From Physcomitrium patens (lineage: Eukaryota > Streptophyta > Bryopsida > Funariales > Funariaceae), in contig NC_037261.1 in assembly GCF_000002425.4 (NCBI RefSeq), positions 7,244,701 to 7,308,700 on the forward strand: DNA of 64,000 nt, written 5' to 3'. The position numbers were made by a program, and so were the translations under genes. The stretch's first letter is position 1. Every line of letters starts with the position of its first letter. This document shows, in pieces, positions 40,384 to 51,430 of the stretch. Under the pieces are notes generated by a model. That model was not told the DNA's origin. It saw nothing but the letters and a program-made list of their open reading frames with translations, and searched no databases.

Positions 40384-41139
40384 TGTAGAATAGATATAAG
40401 TTTGTTTTTGTAAGATATTAATAAAATAGAATAATAGTCCATAGAATATTTAGTTCAGGAAGATAAATAGTTAATTTAGTTATTAAAAGCAGTTAATTAC
40501 AAGATTATGGTTAGAATCTGGGAATAAAAAGTAAGTATATAATAGTTATAGAAGTTAGTCTAAAGGCCAGACTATGATAGTCATGAGCCGGAGTAAGCTT
40601 GGTGCTACCTCTTTGTTTCTTTGTTGTTGAAGAGTAATAGATAGTTTTTAAATACTGAGAAGTGAGTCTGTGGAATAAATCAGAGATTGATTTATGAGTT
40701 ATCGATTATGTAATTGGAGTACTCTGTGATTGAATTATATGAGAAGTTATTGGAAGATTGATTATGGATGGAAGATTATGATTGTTGTTTATTGAGAGTT
40801 GTGTATGTGTTTCAACAGAGGAAGTTTGTGATTATAAAAATAGTGTGAATCAGATTGGTTGGAGTGAAGTCTGTTATTTCTAGTGTTGGATGGAATTTAT
40901 GTGTTTTGAACAGTCTTTTAAGAGGTCAGAGTTGCACATTATGGTTATCAGTTGATGAAGGAGTAGTGTTATTCGGAGAAAGCATTGTAGTGTTTCTTGA
41001 TATTTTAGTGGTTCAGATTACAATTGATTGAGTAACCCTAACACGTAAGCTCATGCGCTTAGTCTTTCATTGAGTTCGAATCCCCCTCTACAAGTTTATT
41101 TTGAAAGGAATTTGTAGAATAAGTAAAATGATAATTATA
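40384..41139 (+). repeat. Element B 5' LTR
   Basis: 756 nt, TGTAGAATAGATATAAG to GATAATTATA. The first about 140 nt and the last about 10 nt align with the shorter 3' copy at 57307–57483. The terminal ATA replaces the expected ACA by one transition. A tRNA-like B-box (GAGTTCGAATCC, 41072–41083) lies near its end. Confidence 0.8.
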
Positions 41140-41142
41140 TTT

Positions 41143-41160
41143 TGGCGCCGTTGCTGAGGA
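41143..41160 (+). other. Element B primer-binding site (tRNA-Asp type)
   Basis: TGGCGCCGTTGCTGAGGA, 3 nt after the LTR. It differs at two positions from the site known for plant Athila-type elements, which pairs with the 3' end of tRNA-Asp. Confidence 0.8.
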
Positions 41161-41394
41161 TTGACAATAGTATTGAGTATTAGGAATTAACTGCCAGATG
41201 AGTAGATGGGAAATAAGAAGCAAATTTAGTAATATATAATGAAAGATTATGGTTATTAAGAGTGAAAACATTATAATAAAGAAAACACAGCAGTCGAAAG
41301 AAAGACAAGAGAGAGTGCAAGTAAGAAATTTTTTGTGAAACGAGCAAGAATACAAGTTATAAATGAAGCTTCGATAAAGTTGGATTAAGCCATG

Positions 41395-42447
41395 GTTGCA
41401 TGCCTGTCGGTAAATCCGAGCATACCCAGAAACTAACCGATTTCTAATATTTCAGACATATATACTGTTAAGAAAATTACCAAGAGCACTCGTAGGAAAT
41501 TTTGTCAACAATCCAACGTATCTCTTGAGCTCGTTAACTGTAAGTGGAAGAAACACAAAAGAATTGGGTGCTCCATTGGATACCTTCCTAATAGTAGAAA
41601 CTGCGGATTCTGTAAAAATGGTTCTGTAGAATGGCATAAATTGCTTGCCAATAAAGGCCAATTCAACATATTTCAAAATCCATCATTTTCACCTCCAATT
41701 CAACCAATAAACTTATTGAGAGATAATAATAGTAAATTGAGGAGGTTAAAAAGTCCAAAAAAGATAATTGAGGAAGGCAATGGTAATTTTAATAAGAGTT
41801 TAAGTGGCACATTGTCCTCTTCAATGTCGACGAGTAGTCCAGCAGTTCCAATAGTAGTCTAAATGGATGACGTAGGTGATCGCACAACCAACGTGGCTCC
41901 ATTATCTACTTTTAGGGGCTTTCTAAGTATGAATCCCAATCAATATTTGTTTCAATTTTTGATAGTATGTATAACAAATAATGGAAGAATTGAAGATATT
42001 TGGTTACCATGGTTGCTAATAACCTTAAAAGACATGACATTTTGAATGATACAACCGCCAACCACTAGGTCAATTTTCGAATTAGGAAGCATTGAAGAAT
42101 ATATTTTTAACTGATTTTTGGCCAATGGGTTTTGAGGATTGTCTTTGAGAGAGGTTAATGAACAAGAAAATGATCCTAAGAGAGGTGGGGGAATATGGCC
42201 AGATGGCTGATATACTCAGTAAGTGGCCAAATCACCAAATGTCGGAGGTATTTATCTTATCCATATTAATCAATGGTTTGCACCCACCAGAGTTAAAAAT
42301 GTTTGTGAAGGAAGCTCAAGCCATGACAATGTCTCTATCACTTAATTGAGCGAAGGTTTGGGAGGAATGCCATTATGATCAATTTTTAACTTCGAGAGCT
42401 ACGATGATTCCAGTTCAAGGTAGTTATCAAAATTTGACTTAGAATGG
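41395..42447 (+). pseudogene. Element B gag, 5' part, broken
   Basis: Broken plus-strand frames include STFRGFLSMNPNQYLFQFLI and, at 42158–42349, EVGEYGQMADILSKWPNHQM followed by a SILINGLHPPELK segment, which resembles a plant gag capsid region. The frame is cut by element C at 42448 and continues after 50898. Confidence 0.55.
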
Positions 42448-43699
42448 TGTCGTGTTGTAACACGAGTATACCGTGAAAATATAAAGAAAAGGGACTTTTA
42501 TTAATATTCAGTTACCTTGAATATTGGGAGCAATGACCAATTCTAGTGTAAACACTGAGTGGTCAGGTTCAGTCACCCCGTTACAATGAGCTGGGGCATA
42601 CTGAAATGCTCCGTTCGATTCCAATAACTGGAGTCAGCAGGAAGAAAAAGGACCAATTCACGCGACGGGTGAGCCTGGTTCGAAGAGCCAATTGGATCCA
42701 ATTTTGAGAATCCAATCCGGGTCCTCTTAGCCAATATGAGACCTGAATTGGTCGCGCAATCCAATGCGATCTAATTTCAAGAATCCAATCCAGGTCCTCT
42801 TATCCAATATGAGACCTGAATTGGTCGGGCGACTCAATGTGGACCCGAGTATGGAGTTTCGATTCTGTTTCAGGCTGTCCTATTCTCTGTATTGTTTCGA
42901 AAGCTCTGACGGCGGGAGCCAATTTTGGATCTAAACTCTGATGGCGGGAGCCAATTTCGGATCTAAGCTCTGACAATGGGAGCCAATTCCGGATCCAAGA
43001 CGGAAGATTGAAGAAATTCAGAGGATAAGGTTAGGGGAAGAATGAGATCAAGGAGGGTTTTTTTTTTTTGGGGATCAGGGAAGAGCTAGCTTCAAGCTCT
43101 TGAGAAGGTTAGGAGTTTTTTTTCATTGGAGGTTTTTTGAAGATCAAGGGGATTGGAGAGAAGCTTTATGCTTTGGGTCGGGGAAGAAAAGACAGAGAAT
43201 TGGATTTTTCTTCTTTATAGAGTTTTGGGAAGATTGAGGCAATCGTTGCTGAAGTCAGTGTTGTAATGGTGAATCGGGATTTTTTTTAATGAAGTGGGTT
43301 TGATTACTCTTGACTGTTTTATGAAATCGAGTTACGTCTGTGATTGAAGGATTAAAAAAGTATCTATAGGATTGAGTATGCGGAGTGAATGAAATATATT
43401 GGGTTAATCTAAAAAGACAATCAGTGGATACAAGATCGTAAGTACAAAGCGGTATCGGAGATTAACAGATTGGGTTGTTGGAGGTTCTCTGTAACGTCTA
43501 GAGACCTATCGGCTGGGGCAAAAAGGACTTCGACAAGCAGTCGAAGAGCATCCGTATAGATTTACGATGTATTCTTGCAGTCATTTATATTCTAGCAGTC
43601 AAAAACTGATAGACTGCTTGACTATTGGCGAATCTCCATATTACCTTCTACAGCCAGACGCCCTGCGCGTTCTCGAGCAAGAAAGCACGTAATACGACA
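42448..43699 (+). repeat. Element C 5' LTR
   Basis: 1252 nt, from TGTCGTGTTGTAACACGAG to AATACGACA. It contains three tandem units of about 33 nt (AGCTCTGACGGCGGGAGCC and following) at about 42900–43000. Minus-strand open frames inside are shadows repeated in the 3' LTR. Confidence 0.92.
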
Positions 43700-43703
43700 A
43701 AAG

Positions 43704-43719
43704 TGGTGAACCCGACGTG
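43704..43719 (+). other. Element C primer-binding site
   Basis: TGGTGAACCCGACGTG, 4 nt after the 5' LTR, begins with the TGG that pairs with a tRNA CCA end. I do not assign the tRNA with certainty; it is clearly neither the initiator-Met site of element A nor the Asp site of element B. Confidence 0.65.
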
Positions 43720-43769
43720 AAAGCTTGAGGTGGAAGGTATTGGATTTCGATTGATTTTATCTTTATTTT

Positions 43770-46142
43770 ATGGAAAACAAAAATAAAAATTTTGAAGGAT
43801 TTTTGGGAGAAGTTTCTGGTGGGGATTCTTCTAAAGGACAAGGTATGCACATGGATCCATCTATTGCTAGTATGTTTCAAGCCTTCTCATTATCAATGCA
43901 GCAATAGCAAAGCAATGATCGAAAGGAAGCTTTGGCAACCAAAGCATTGCAAGCAGTGGTCAATAAAATTGATCAATTTGATGGGAGGAATATTTCAAGG
44001 TATTTAAAATGTTATGTTCGTGAAATGGAATTTAATCGGGTTTCTGAGAAGAAAATGGTTGCACTATTTGGACTTGCCACAATACCGGAGATAAGAGACC
44101 ACATTACATCGATTACGGATCGTTATGGGAATTCATAGGAGGTTTTTTCACATGCATTGAAAGACGAATATTTCTTGGAAGATGCTGATCGCGTTACTAA
44201 GAAGCTGTTTCTGGAATGGATTGAACGGCCCAATAAGAATTTGCAAGCAACAGAGCTACTAAGGGAATTTGAGAGGCAGTACTCTCAATTATCGAAGATA
44301 GAAAAATTGACATTGGAGCCAAACAAAGTTGATCTATTTCTTCAAGCTGCTGATGGAGAATTGCAAGGAAAATTAGAACTTCTTCTTGAAGACAAAGAAG
44401 AAGATGAAGGATTGACAACAAAGTAAAAGAACGTTGAAGATGCGGTGGGATTACTTACAAAAAGAGAAAGGAGGAAGGATAGAAGCAATATTTCGAAAAC
44501 AGTACAAGCACCCAAAGCTCTAGTACGTACAACACCACCAACAATGCCTACAGTTCAACCTTCGACATCCTTATCAAAGAAAGCAGATATGAGGATCGAA
44601 AAAATTATACGAGGAATGCGAGATCTTCAAATCAAATTGGCAAGACTTGAAGAGAATACTTCTATAAACAATTCGAAGAATGTTTCAAAACAAAGATACG
44701 TACAAAGATGCATTTGGTGTGATGATGCTTCACACACTAGAAAAGATTGCAATGAATTTAATAATATGATACGGCAGGGAATTATTTGCTAGAAAGATGG
44801 GAAGATAGCATTGAAAGATAGGGAGGATCTTCTTCAAATCAATTTTGGCAAGGGAGGAATGAGAGCATTGGTTCAAGATTACCTAAAAGAGCATGAAACA
44901 GCAGCACGAGAAAGTACAAGTTATGGTGCTAGAATAGATGATGAAATTGGTGGAAGTACGGAAACTAGTGAGTTTTGGGCTTCTGCCGTTTCTACAATGC
45001 AAGAAGGGAAATTACCTCGAGAAGCGTTATTGAGAACTGCAGCTACAATACGAGGTAGAACAGGTTGGGAGGATCCTGTTGAGTCTCTTTCAGTTCATGC
45101 ATATATTGCTAAGAGCCAACATGAAGCTTTGATGGAAGAAAAGAGACGAGGAAATTTTGATGATACTAGAGAAGGAAATTCTTCTAAGAGGCAAACTCGA
45201 GGAGACAAGGCTCAGGAGGCAACTTCACAAGAATTGCCTGTAAAGGATATCTCAGCATCATTGGGAGAAAAAACAAAGGAGACAAAAGATAAGGGCAAAT
45301 CAATTCCTTATAAGCTACTTTCTGACATTGAAGCGGCAACAAATTTGAAAGGGGTGTTGGAAGAAGGTATATTAAATGCTAAGGTGGAATTCACATTGAA
45401 AGAAGTCTTGAGAATTGCAAAGAAGGAGTTTCATGATGTCATCATTGACAGCATTAAGCGAAAGAGGCAATTAATGGGCGAAACTGGAATGAGTCATGCT
45501 ATTGATACAAGAATATGTAGAGATGAAGAAGAAGTTGATATTGGTTACAAACAACCAACAAATGAAAAGAATGGGTATAATCAACGAGTACGTTTCGAAG
45601 ATTCTAGTGACAAGGAAATGGGAACTTTGAGCCATTATACTCGAAAGCATTGGGCAAGGGCAACTACTGAGGTATTGGTGAAAGTAGGAGATATAGAAGA
45701 ACCAATTATTGCTTTAGTCGACCATGGTTCTGAAATAAATATCATGTCTAAAGATCTTCATAAGAAGCAAAAATGGCCGATTGATATAGAACATGGATGG
45801 GCAATTCGAGCAGCTAATAACACACGGGGCGAATTATATGGAGCTTGTCCAGATGTCAAAATTTGGATTGGGGATGTTGCGATGGAGCAACATTTCTTTC
45901 TTCAGGATACAACGTCTTATCCGTTGATTTTAGGACAACCTTATATTACAGCAACACGGATGGAAACAAAAGTACTTGACAATGGTTCTGCTTATGCAAG
46001 GGTACGTAGCGAGGATGGGAGGAAAGCTGTACAATTTCTAACAGTACCTCCTAACCATGAACGGAATCGAGATAGGTTGAGGGAGAAACCATTGCCAAAG
46101 ATTGTTGAAGGATTTAAGGATTTTGGGGAGGTACCACTGTAA
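43770..46142 (+). pseudogene. Element C gag–protease frame with premature stops
   Basis: An ATG 70 nt after the 5' LTR opens one continuous frame, interrupted only by single stops at 43905, 44136, 44424 and 44790 and ending at 46140–46142. Features: a capsid-like N-terminal part, a zinc knuckle CIWCDDASHTRKDC (44709–44750, C-x2-C-x4-H-x4-C), a charged linker, then an aspartic protease with ALVDHGSEINIMS (45711–45749) and ILGQPYITATRMETKVLDNG (about 45930–45990). The protease triad reads DHG where most retroelements have DSG or DTG. The 443-codon piece at 44811–46142 is the longest intact part. Confidence 0.85.
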
Positions 46143-49100
46143 AGCGAGATTATGGAGGTACAAAAGAGGAGGTACTCTCGCGAGATGAAGGTGCCTTTGA
46201 TGCCAGTTTTATTGGTATATCGGAGAATGGAAATATTATGTATAAGAAAGTTGATGATTTTAAAAGAAAAGAAAGAAAAAGATTATATGATATTGAAGGA
46301 CAATTACGCAAGTTAGGTACATTGCAAGATGATGAGACGATTTTAGGTGTTTATGAAGAAAATGGACTGGAAGATTCATTGGAATTGATTACATCTATTG
46401 GATTAGGGGATAATGATAAGATTGTTGAGATTCATTCAAGAGAGGTTTATACCATACTTGAATCTTTTCAAGCATCAGAAGTCACTGTAGAGACGAGATA
46501 TAAAACGGCAGATAAGAAGGTAAAGCCTGTTGCCGGACCATTACCAGAAGATTCTAAAGAACAAATGGGAGAAGCATAAAAAGAAGCAAGTTTAAGAGAC
46601 CCAATGAGTATTGGACATCAGTTTACTAAAGAGACTTTTGAAGAATTGAAGATTGGTTCTGATGGTTCTTTATTATCGGAGGAAATTACTTGCTTCAAAA
46701 AGATGTTGGCTAAACAAGGTAGATCGTTTGCCTTCGAATCTCATGAAATTGGGTGTGTGGTTCCAATTATTGTAACACCTATGGTTATCTTCACTGTACC
46801 ACATGTACCTTGGAATCTAAGACCGATTCCAGTACCGAGGGCACATTTACCTAAATTGGTTGAATTGTTAAAAGAAAAGATAAAGATGAAAATATTGGAA
46901 CCCTCATTTGTGCCGTATTCTAGTCGATGATTTACGGTACCTAAGAAGAATGAGTCACTACGATTTATTCAAGATATGCAACCGGTGAATGCAGTAATTG
47001 TCAGGAATGCAGAAATTGGACTTATTGTAGATGAATTTGCTGAGGCGTTTGCTGGAAGGGCGATCTATTCAATAGGTGACTTGTATTCAGGTTATGATCA
47101 ATTTCAACTTGCCGAAGGAAGTAGAGATATGACAACAATGAGGACACCACTTGGATTGGTTAGAATGTGCACTCTTCTTCAAGGCACGACCAACTCAGTT
47201 GCGCATATGATGAATAGAATGAATTAGGTATTGAGAGATTTTATTCCGAAAAAGACTATGCCTTTTCTGGATGATGTTCCTATAAAAGAGTGCAGAGAAG
47301 GAGACAAGGATGAAACTTTAGATACGAGGGGGTGTCGCAGATATGTTGTTGATCATATATAAGATTGTGAAAAGATTTTAACTCGGCTTGGAGAAGTTCA
47401 TCTTACATTATCGGGTATGAAGTCCGTATTTGGAGTACGAGAGGTTGTAATTGTTGGACATTTATGTGGATCTTACGGAAGAAAACCAGATCTGACTAAA
47501 GTTGATGCAATTGGAAGGATGAAAGAGGATTGTGATTCTTTAACAGAGGTTCGCAGGTTTTTAAGTGCATGTGTATTTTATCGAATCTGGATCCCTCATT
47601 TTGCTCACATAGCGGATCCATTATATGAACTGTTACGCAAGAGTTACCGATTTAAATGATAAGAAAGGCATATTCAGGCAATGCAAAGATTCAAGAAATT
47701 ATTGATGTCACCTCCAATATTGAGGAAGGTTGATTATAAGTGCAATAGACCAGTGATTCTTACTGTGGACGCTAGTCCAATTGCCATTGGATGGACTGTG
47801 GGTCAAGATGATTCCAGTGGGGATAGATTTGCAGTTCGGTTTGGGGCTAAAGTTTTAAGTATTCGTTAGCGTGTATATTCGCAAGTCAAAAGAGAACTTT
47901 GGGGAGTTGTTTCGGCTATGAAAGCTGAAAAGGATTATTTGATTGGGGCAGCAGTAGTAATTGAAACAGATTGCTTGCCATTGCTTGGAATGATTATTAA
48001 CTGTTCAACGCGAGATATTGCAATGTTGAGATGGATTGCTTATATTAAGTCACTAAATCCAAAATTTAAGCATATTACTGGGAAGGACAATTTAGTAGCA
48101 GACATGCTATCTCGAGCAAGATACGAGAGGGAGGACGAAATGGTTGAAGACATTGATGACGTCGGATCGAAATTCTATTCAATATCAAATCTCAATAGAG
48201 AAGACAAGCTATTTCTTGAAGAATCTTATAAAGGAGAATTATTGGATATTGGTCATTACTTGAATACCTTGACTAAGCAGGGGAATTGGTCTATAGAAAA
48301 ATTCAAACAAATAAGAAAAAAAGCATATGGATTTTTACTTCGAGATGGATTCTTATGGAAGAGACCGAAGAAAGGAATTGGGATGCCACAACGAGTGATA
48401 GGCAAAAAGGAAGAAAAACTAAAATTATTAAAGGAGTTTCATGATAGTTTATGGGCAGGGCATAGAGGAATCTGGGCTACTTTTGCTAAACTCAAGAAAC
48501 GATATTGGTGGAAAAATATGTATCGAGATGTGCTCTCATTTGTAGAGTCATGTGAAATCTATCAATCGTATTCTAATATCTGACATCGAGATGGTCTTCA
48601 TCCTACGTATCCTCTGGCTATTCATTTTAAATGGATTGTTGATTTGGTTATTATGCCGGTTGGGTTATGGCAGATGAGATATTTGGTTTTAGCTCGTGAA
48701 GATTTATCAAATCAAGTAGAAGGAAGAGCATTGAGGACAAAATCTACAGAGGGGATTTGTAGGTTTTTGCTTGAAGATGTCATTTGCCGCTACGGATGCG
48801 TAGGAAAAATCACTGTTGATCGTGGAGAATTAAATGCACAAGAAGCTCGTAAGTTCTTTGAAAGATGTGGAGTTAAACTATCACTAACTACTGCTTATAA
48901 TCCAGAAGGGAATGTAAAAAGCGAACGCGGTCACCCACCTATTGTGAAAGCATTAGTTAAAGCTTGTAATGGGAAAGTGAAAGAGTGGCCACGACTTTTG
49001 TCATTTGTATTATGGGCTGATCGAGCAACACATAGTTCAGTGACAGGATATATGCCAGTAGAACTTATGACAGGTCAAAAACCAATTATGCCGATTGAAG

Positions 49101-49618
49101 AAAAGGTACTTACTTGGAGTATGCTACCATGGGAAGATGGATTGACAAGAAAAGAACTTCTGGCTATTAGGATTCGACAATTGGAGCAAAGAACGGAAGA
49201 TGTCCAAATAGCATTGGGAAGGTTAAAAAGAGCAAGGTTACAAAACAAGGCGCGATTCGATAAGCAACATCGATTGAGACCAAAAGCAATCGAGGAAGGT
49301 GACTGGGTACTTATTTATGACAATAGTCTGGATAATCAACATAGTACTTTGCGAAAATTTTCAAAACGTTGGTTTGGACCATATGTGGTAACAATTGTTC
49401 ATGGTAATGCGACTTACTCGTTACGGGAGTTAGATGGTACAAAATTGAAAATACCAATTGCAGGGAAGCGAGTAAAAATATTTAAACGAAGACACCTAGA
49501 AGTGAATATGGAAGACCTTAATGAAAGTATAGAAATTCAGCAACAAGAAGATGAAAGTGATTTGGATAATGAAGGTGACGAAGAAGAACACGACAAAGAC
49601 GTAGAGGATATATTCTGA
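46118..49618 (+). pseudogene. Element C RT–RNase H–integrase frame with premature stops
   Basis: A second frame, shifted by −1 relative to gag–protease and overlapping it by about 20 nt, runs to TGA 49616–49618. Stops at 46577, 46928, 47225, 47360, 47657, 47660, 47867 and 48581 interrupt it. RT: RPIPVPRAHLPKLVELL, YSIGDLYSGYDQFQL, and the catalytic box PFLDDVPIK. RNase H: ILTVDASPIAIGW, then the thumb-like ETDCLPLLGMI, then HITGKDNLVADMLSRARY. Integrase: zinc-binding remnant, LTTAYNPEGN in place of the usual HPQTDGQ-type motif, then WADRATHSSVTGYMP, and a C-terminal GPYVV-type domain with an acidic tail. No chromodomain follows. Confidence 0.85.
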
Positions 49619-49668
49619 ATCAAACAAAAATCGGGTAAATTGGTGCATACCGGAGGATGCACAGGTTC

Positions 49669-49680
49669 AGAGGGGGTAGA
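49669..49680 (+). other. Element C polypurine tract
   Basis: AGAGGGGGTAGA lies immediately before the 3' LTR, the expected position for priming plus-strand synthesis. Confidence 0.8.
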
Positions 49681-50898
49681 TGTCGTGTTGTAACACGAGT
49701 ATATCGTGAAAATAGAAAGAAAAGGGACTTTTATTAATATTCAGTTACCTCGAATATTGGGAGCAACGACCAACTCCAGTGCAAATACTGAGTGGTCAGG
49801 TTCAGTCGCCCCGTTACAATGAGTTGGGGCATACTGAAATGCTCCGTTCGATTCCAATAACTGGAGTCAGCAGGAAGAAAAAGGACCAATTCACGCGACG
49901 GATGAGCCTGGTTCGAAGAGCCAATTGGATCCAATTTTGAGAATCCAATCCGGATCCTCTTACCCAATATGAGATCTGAATTGGTCGAGCAACCCAATGC
50001 GATCCAATTTCAAGAATCCAATCCGGGTCCTCTTATCCAATATGAGACCTGAATTGGTCGGGCGACTCAATGTGGACCCGAGTACGGGATTTCGATTCTA
50101 TTTCAGGCTATCCTATTCTCTATGCCATTACGAAAGCTCTAACGATGGGAGCTAATTTCGGATCTAAGCTCTCACGATGGGAGCCAATTCCGGATCCAAG
50201 ACGGAAGATTGAAGAAATTCAGAGGATAAGGTTAGGGGAAGAATGAGATCAAGGGGGGTTTTTTTTTTGGGGATCATGGAAGAGCTAGCTTCAAGCTCTT
50301 GAGAAGGTTAGGAGTTTTTTTTCATTGGAGGTTTTTTGAAGATCAAGGGGATTGGAGAGGAGCTTCATGCTTTGGGTCGGGGAAGAAAAGACGGAGAATC
50401 GGATTTTTCTTCTTCATAGAGTTTTGGAAAGACTGAGGCAATCGTTGCTGAAGTCAGTGTTGTAATGGTGAATCGGGATTTTTTTTAATGAAGTGGGTTT
50501 GATTACTCTTGACTGTTTTATGAAATCAAGTTACGTCTGTGATTGAAGGATTAAAAAGGTGTCTATAGGATTGAGTATGCGGAGTGAATGAAATTTATTG
50601 GGTTAATCTAACAAGAGAGTCAGTGGATACAAGATCGTAAATACAAAGCGGTATCGGAGATTAGCAGATTGGGTTGTTGGAGGTTCTCTGTAACGTCTAG
50701 AGACCTACCGGCTGGGGCAAAAAGGACTTCGACAAGCAATCGAAGGGCATCCGTATAGATTTACGGTGTATTCTTGTAGTCGTTTATATTCCAGCAGTCA
50801 AAAACTGATAGACTGCTTGACTATTGGCGAATCTCCATACTACCTTCTATAGCCAGTCGCCCGGCGCGTTCTCGAGCAGAAAAGCACATAATACGACA
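49681..50898 (+). repeat. Element C 3' LTR
   Basis: 1218 nt, collinear with the 5' copy. Differences are mostly C/T and G/A substitutions, plus loss of one of the three tandem units of about 33 nt, which explains most of the 34-nt length difference. Confidence 0.92.
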
Positions 50899-51430
50899 AC
50901 GGATTAGTGGATATTTATCCACGCATGTTTGAAACAAGGGCTAATTCAAGTACCAATATTCAGGGATGAGTTAATGTCACTCTATTGCAAGCTATACCAC
51001 TGAATGTGACAACAGCGTATGCTCCATATTTTTCCTATCAACAACAAGTATTAACTGTGGCAGAGTTACCAATAATACCAGTCCTAAAAGATTCCAATGA
51101 AACCTTGTTATTGAACTTGACAAAGAAAATAGAGGAAATGGCCGTTAATATAGCTAAGGATAAGGAGAAGAAGCAAAAGCCTACCATACTAGGACCAATG
51201 TATGGTACAATAATTATAAGGGCCATAGTCGTTTGGTAACAAAATGCCCTTCACCCTCACAAATGATGGATGAATGTATATTTTGCAGAGGAAAGTACTT
51301 AACAGTTAATTGTTGGAATTAGCAAAGGCAACAACAATTCAGTAATTAGACCATGATCCCATCAACTCTCTAGGACGTCAATCAAGTTCAATTGGAAAAT
51401 ACGTTGTCGTCTTGTAGTTCGGCTATTATA
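50899..51430 (+). pseudogene. Element B gag, continuation after element C
   Basis: Broken frames continue the gag region: a Lys/Glu-rich stretch (50985–51239) and then a Cys-containing segment DECIFCRGKYLTVNCW (about 51265–51315), a likely zinc knuckle that has lost its histidine. Element B coding signal then stops until about 52.75 kb. Confidence 0.45.

Larger units (their letters stand above)
42448..50898 (+). mobile_element. Element C: divergent Ty3/gypsy retrotransposon inserted in element B
   Basis: It has near-complete structure: 5' LTR 42448–43699, PBS, gag–protease frame, RT–RNase H–integrase frame, polypurine tract and 3' LTR 49681–50898, 8.45 kb in total. Domain order (PR, RT, RNase H, IN) is that of Ty3/gypsy, with no chromodomain. 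The LTRs differ by only a few percent by eye, so it is the youngest of the three. Flanks read ATGG before and ACGG after, a probable 4- or 5-bp target duplication with one transition. About a dozen in-frame stops inactivate it. Confidence 0.9.

Noticed and set aside
41041..41095. Possible tRNA gene
   Set aside because: Only a B-box-like T-arm is visible. The acceptor stem, D-arm and anticodon arm cannot be formed.
42573..42764. Minus-strand open frame inside the element C 5' LTR, with a near-identical one at 49734–49997
   Set aside because: They are the same LTR sequence seen twice. Duplication follows from LTR structure, and no domain or start context supports a gene.
42448..50898. Fungal contamination of the assembly as the source of element C
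   Set aside because: Element C is embedded inside a plant Athila/Tat-like element with a near-matching target duplication, so it is part of the same chromosome unless the assembly is chimeric.
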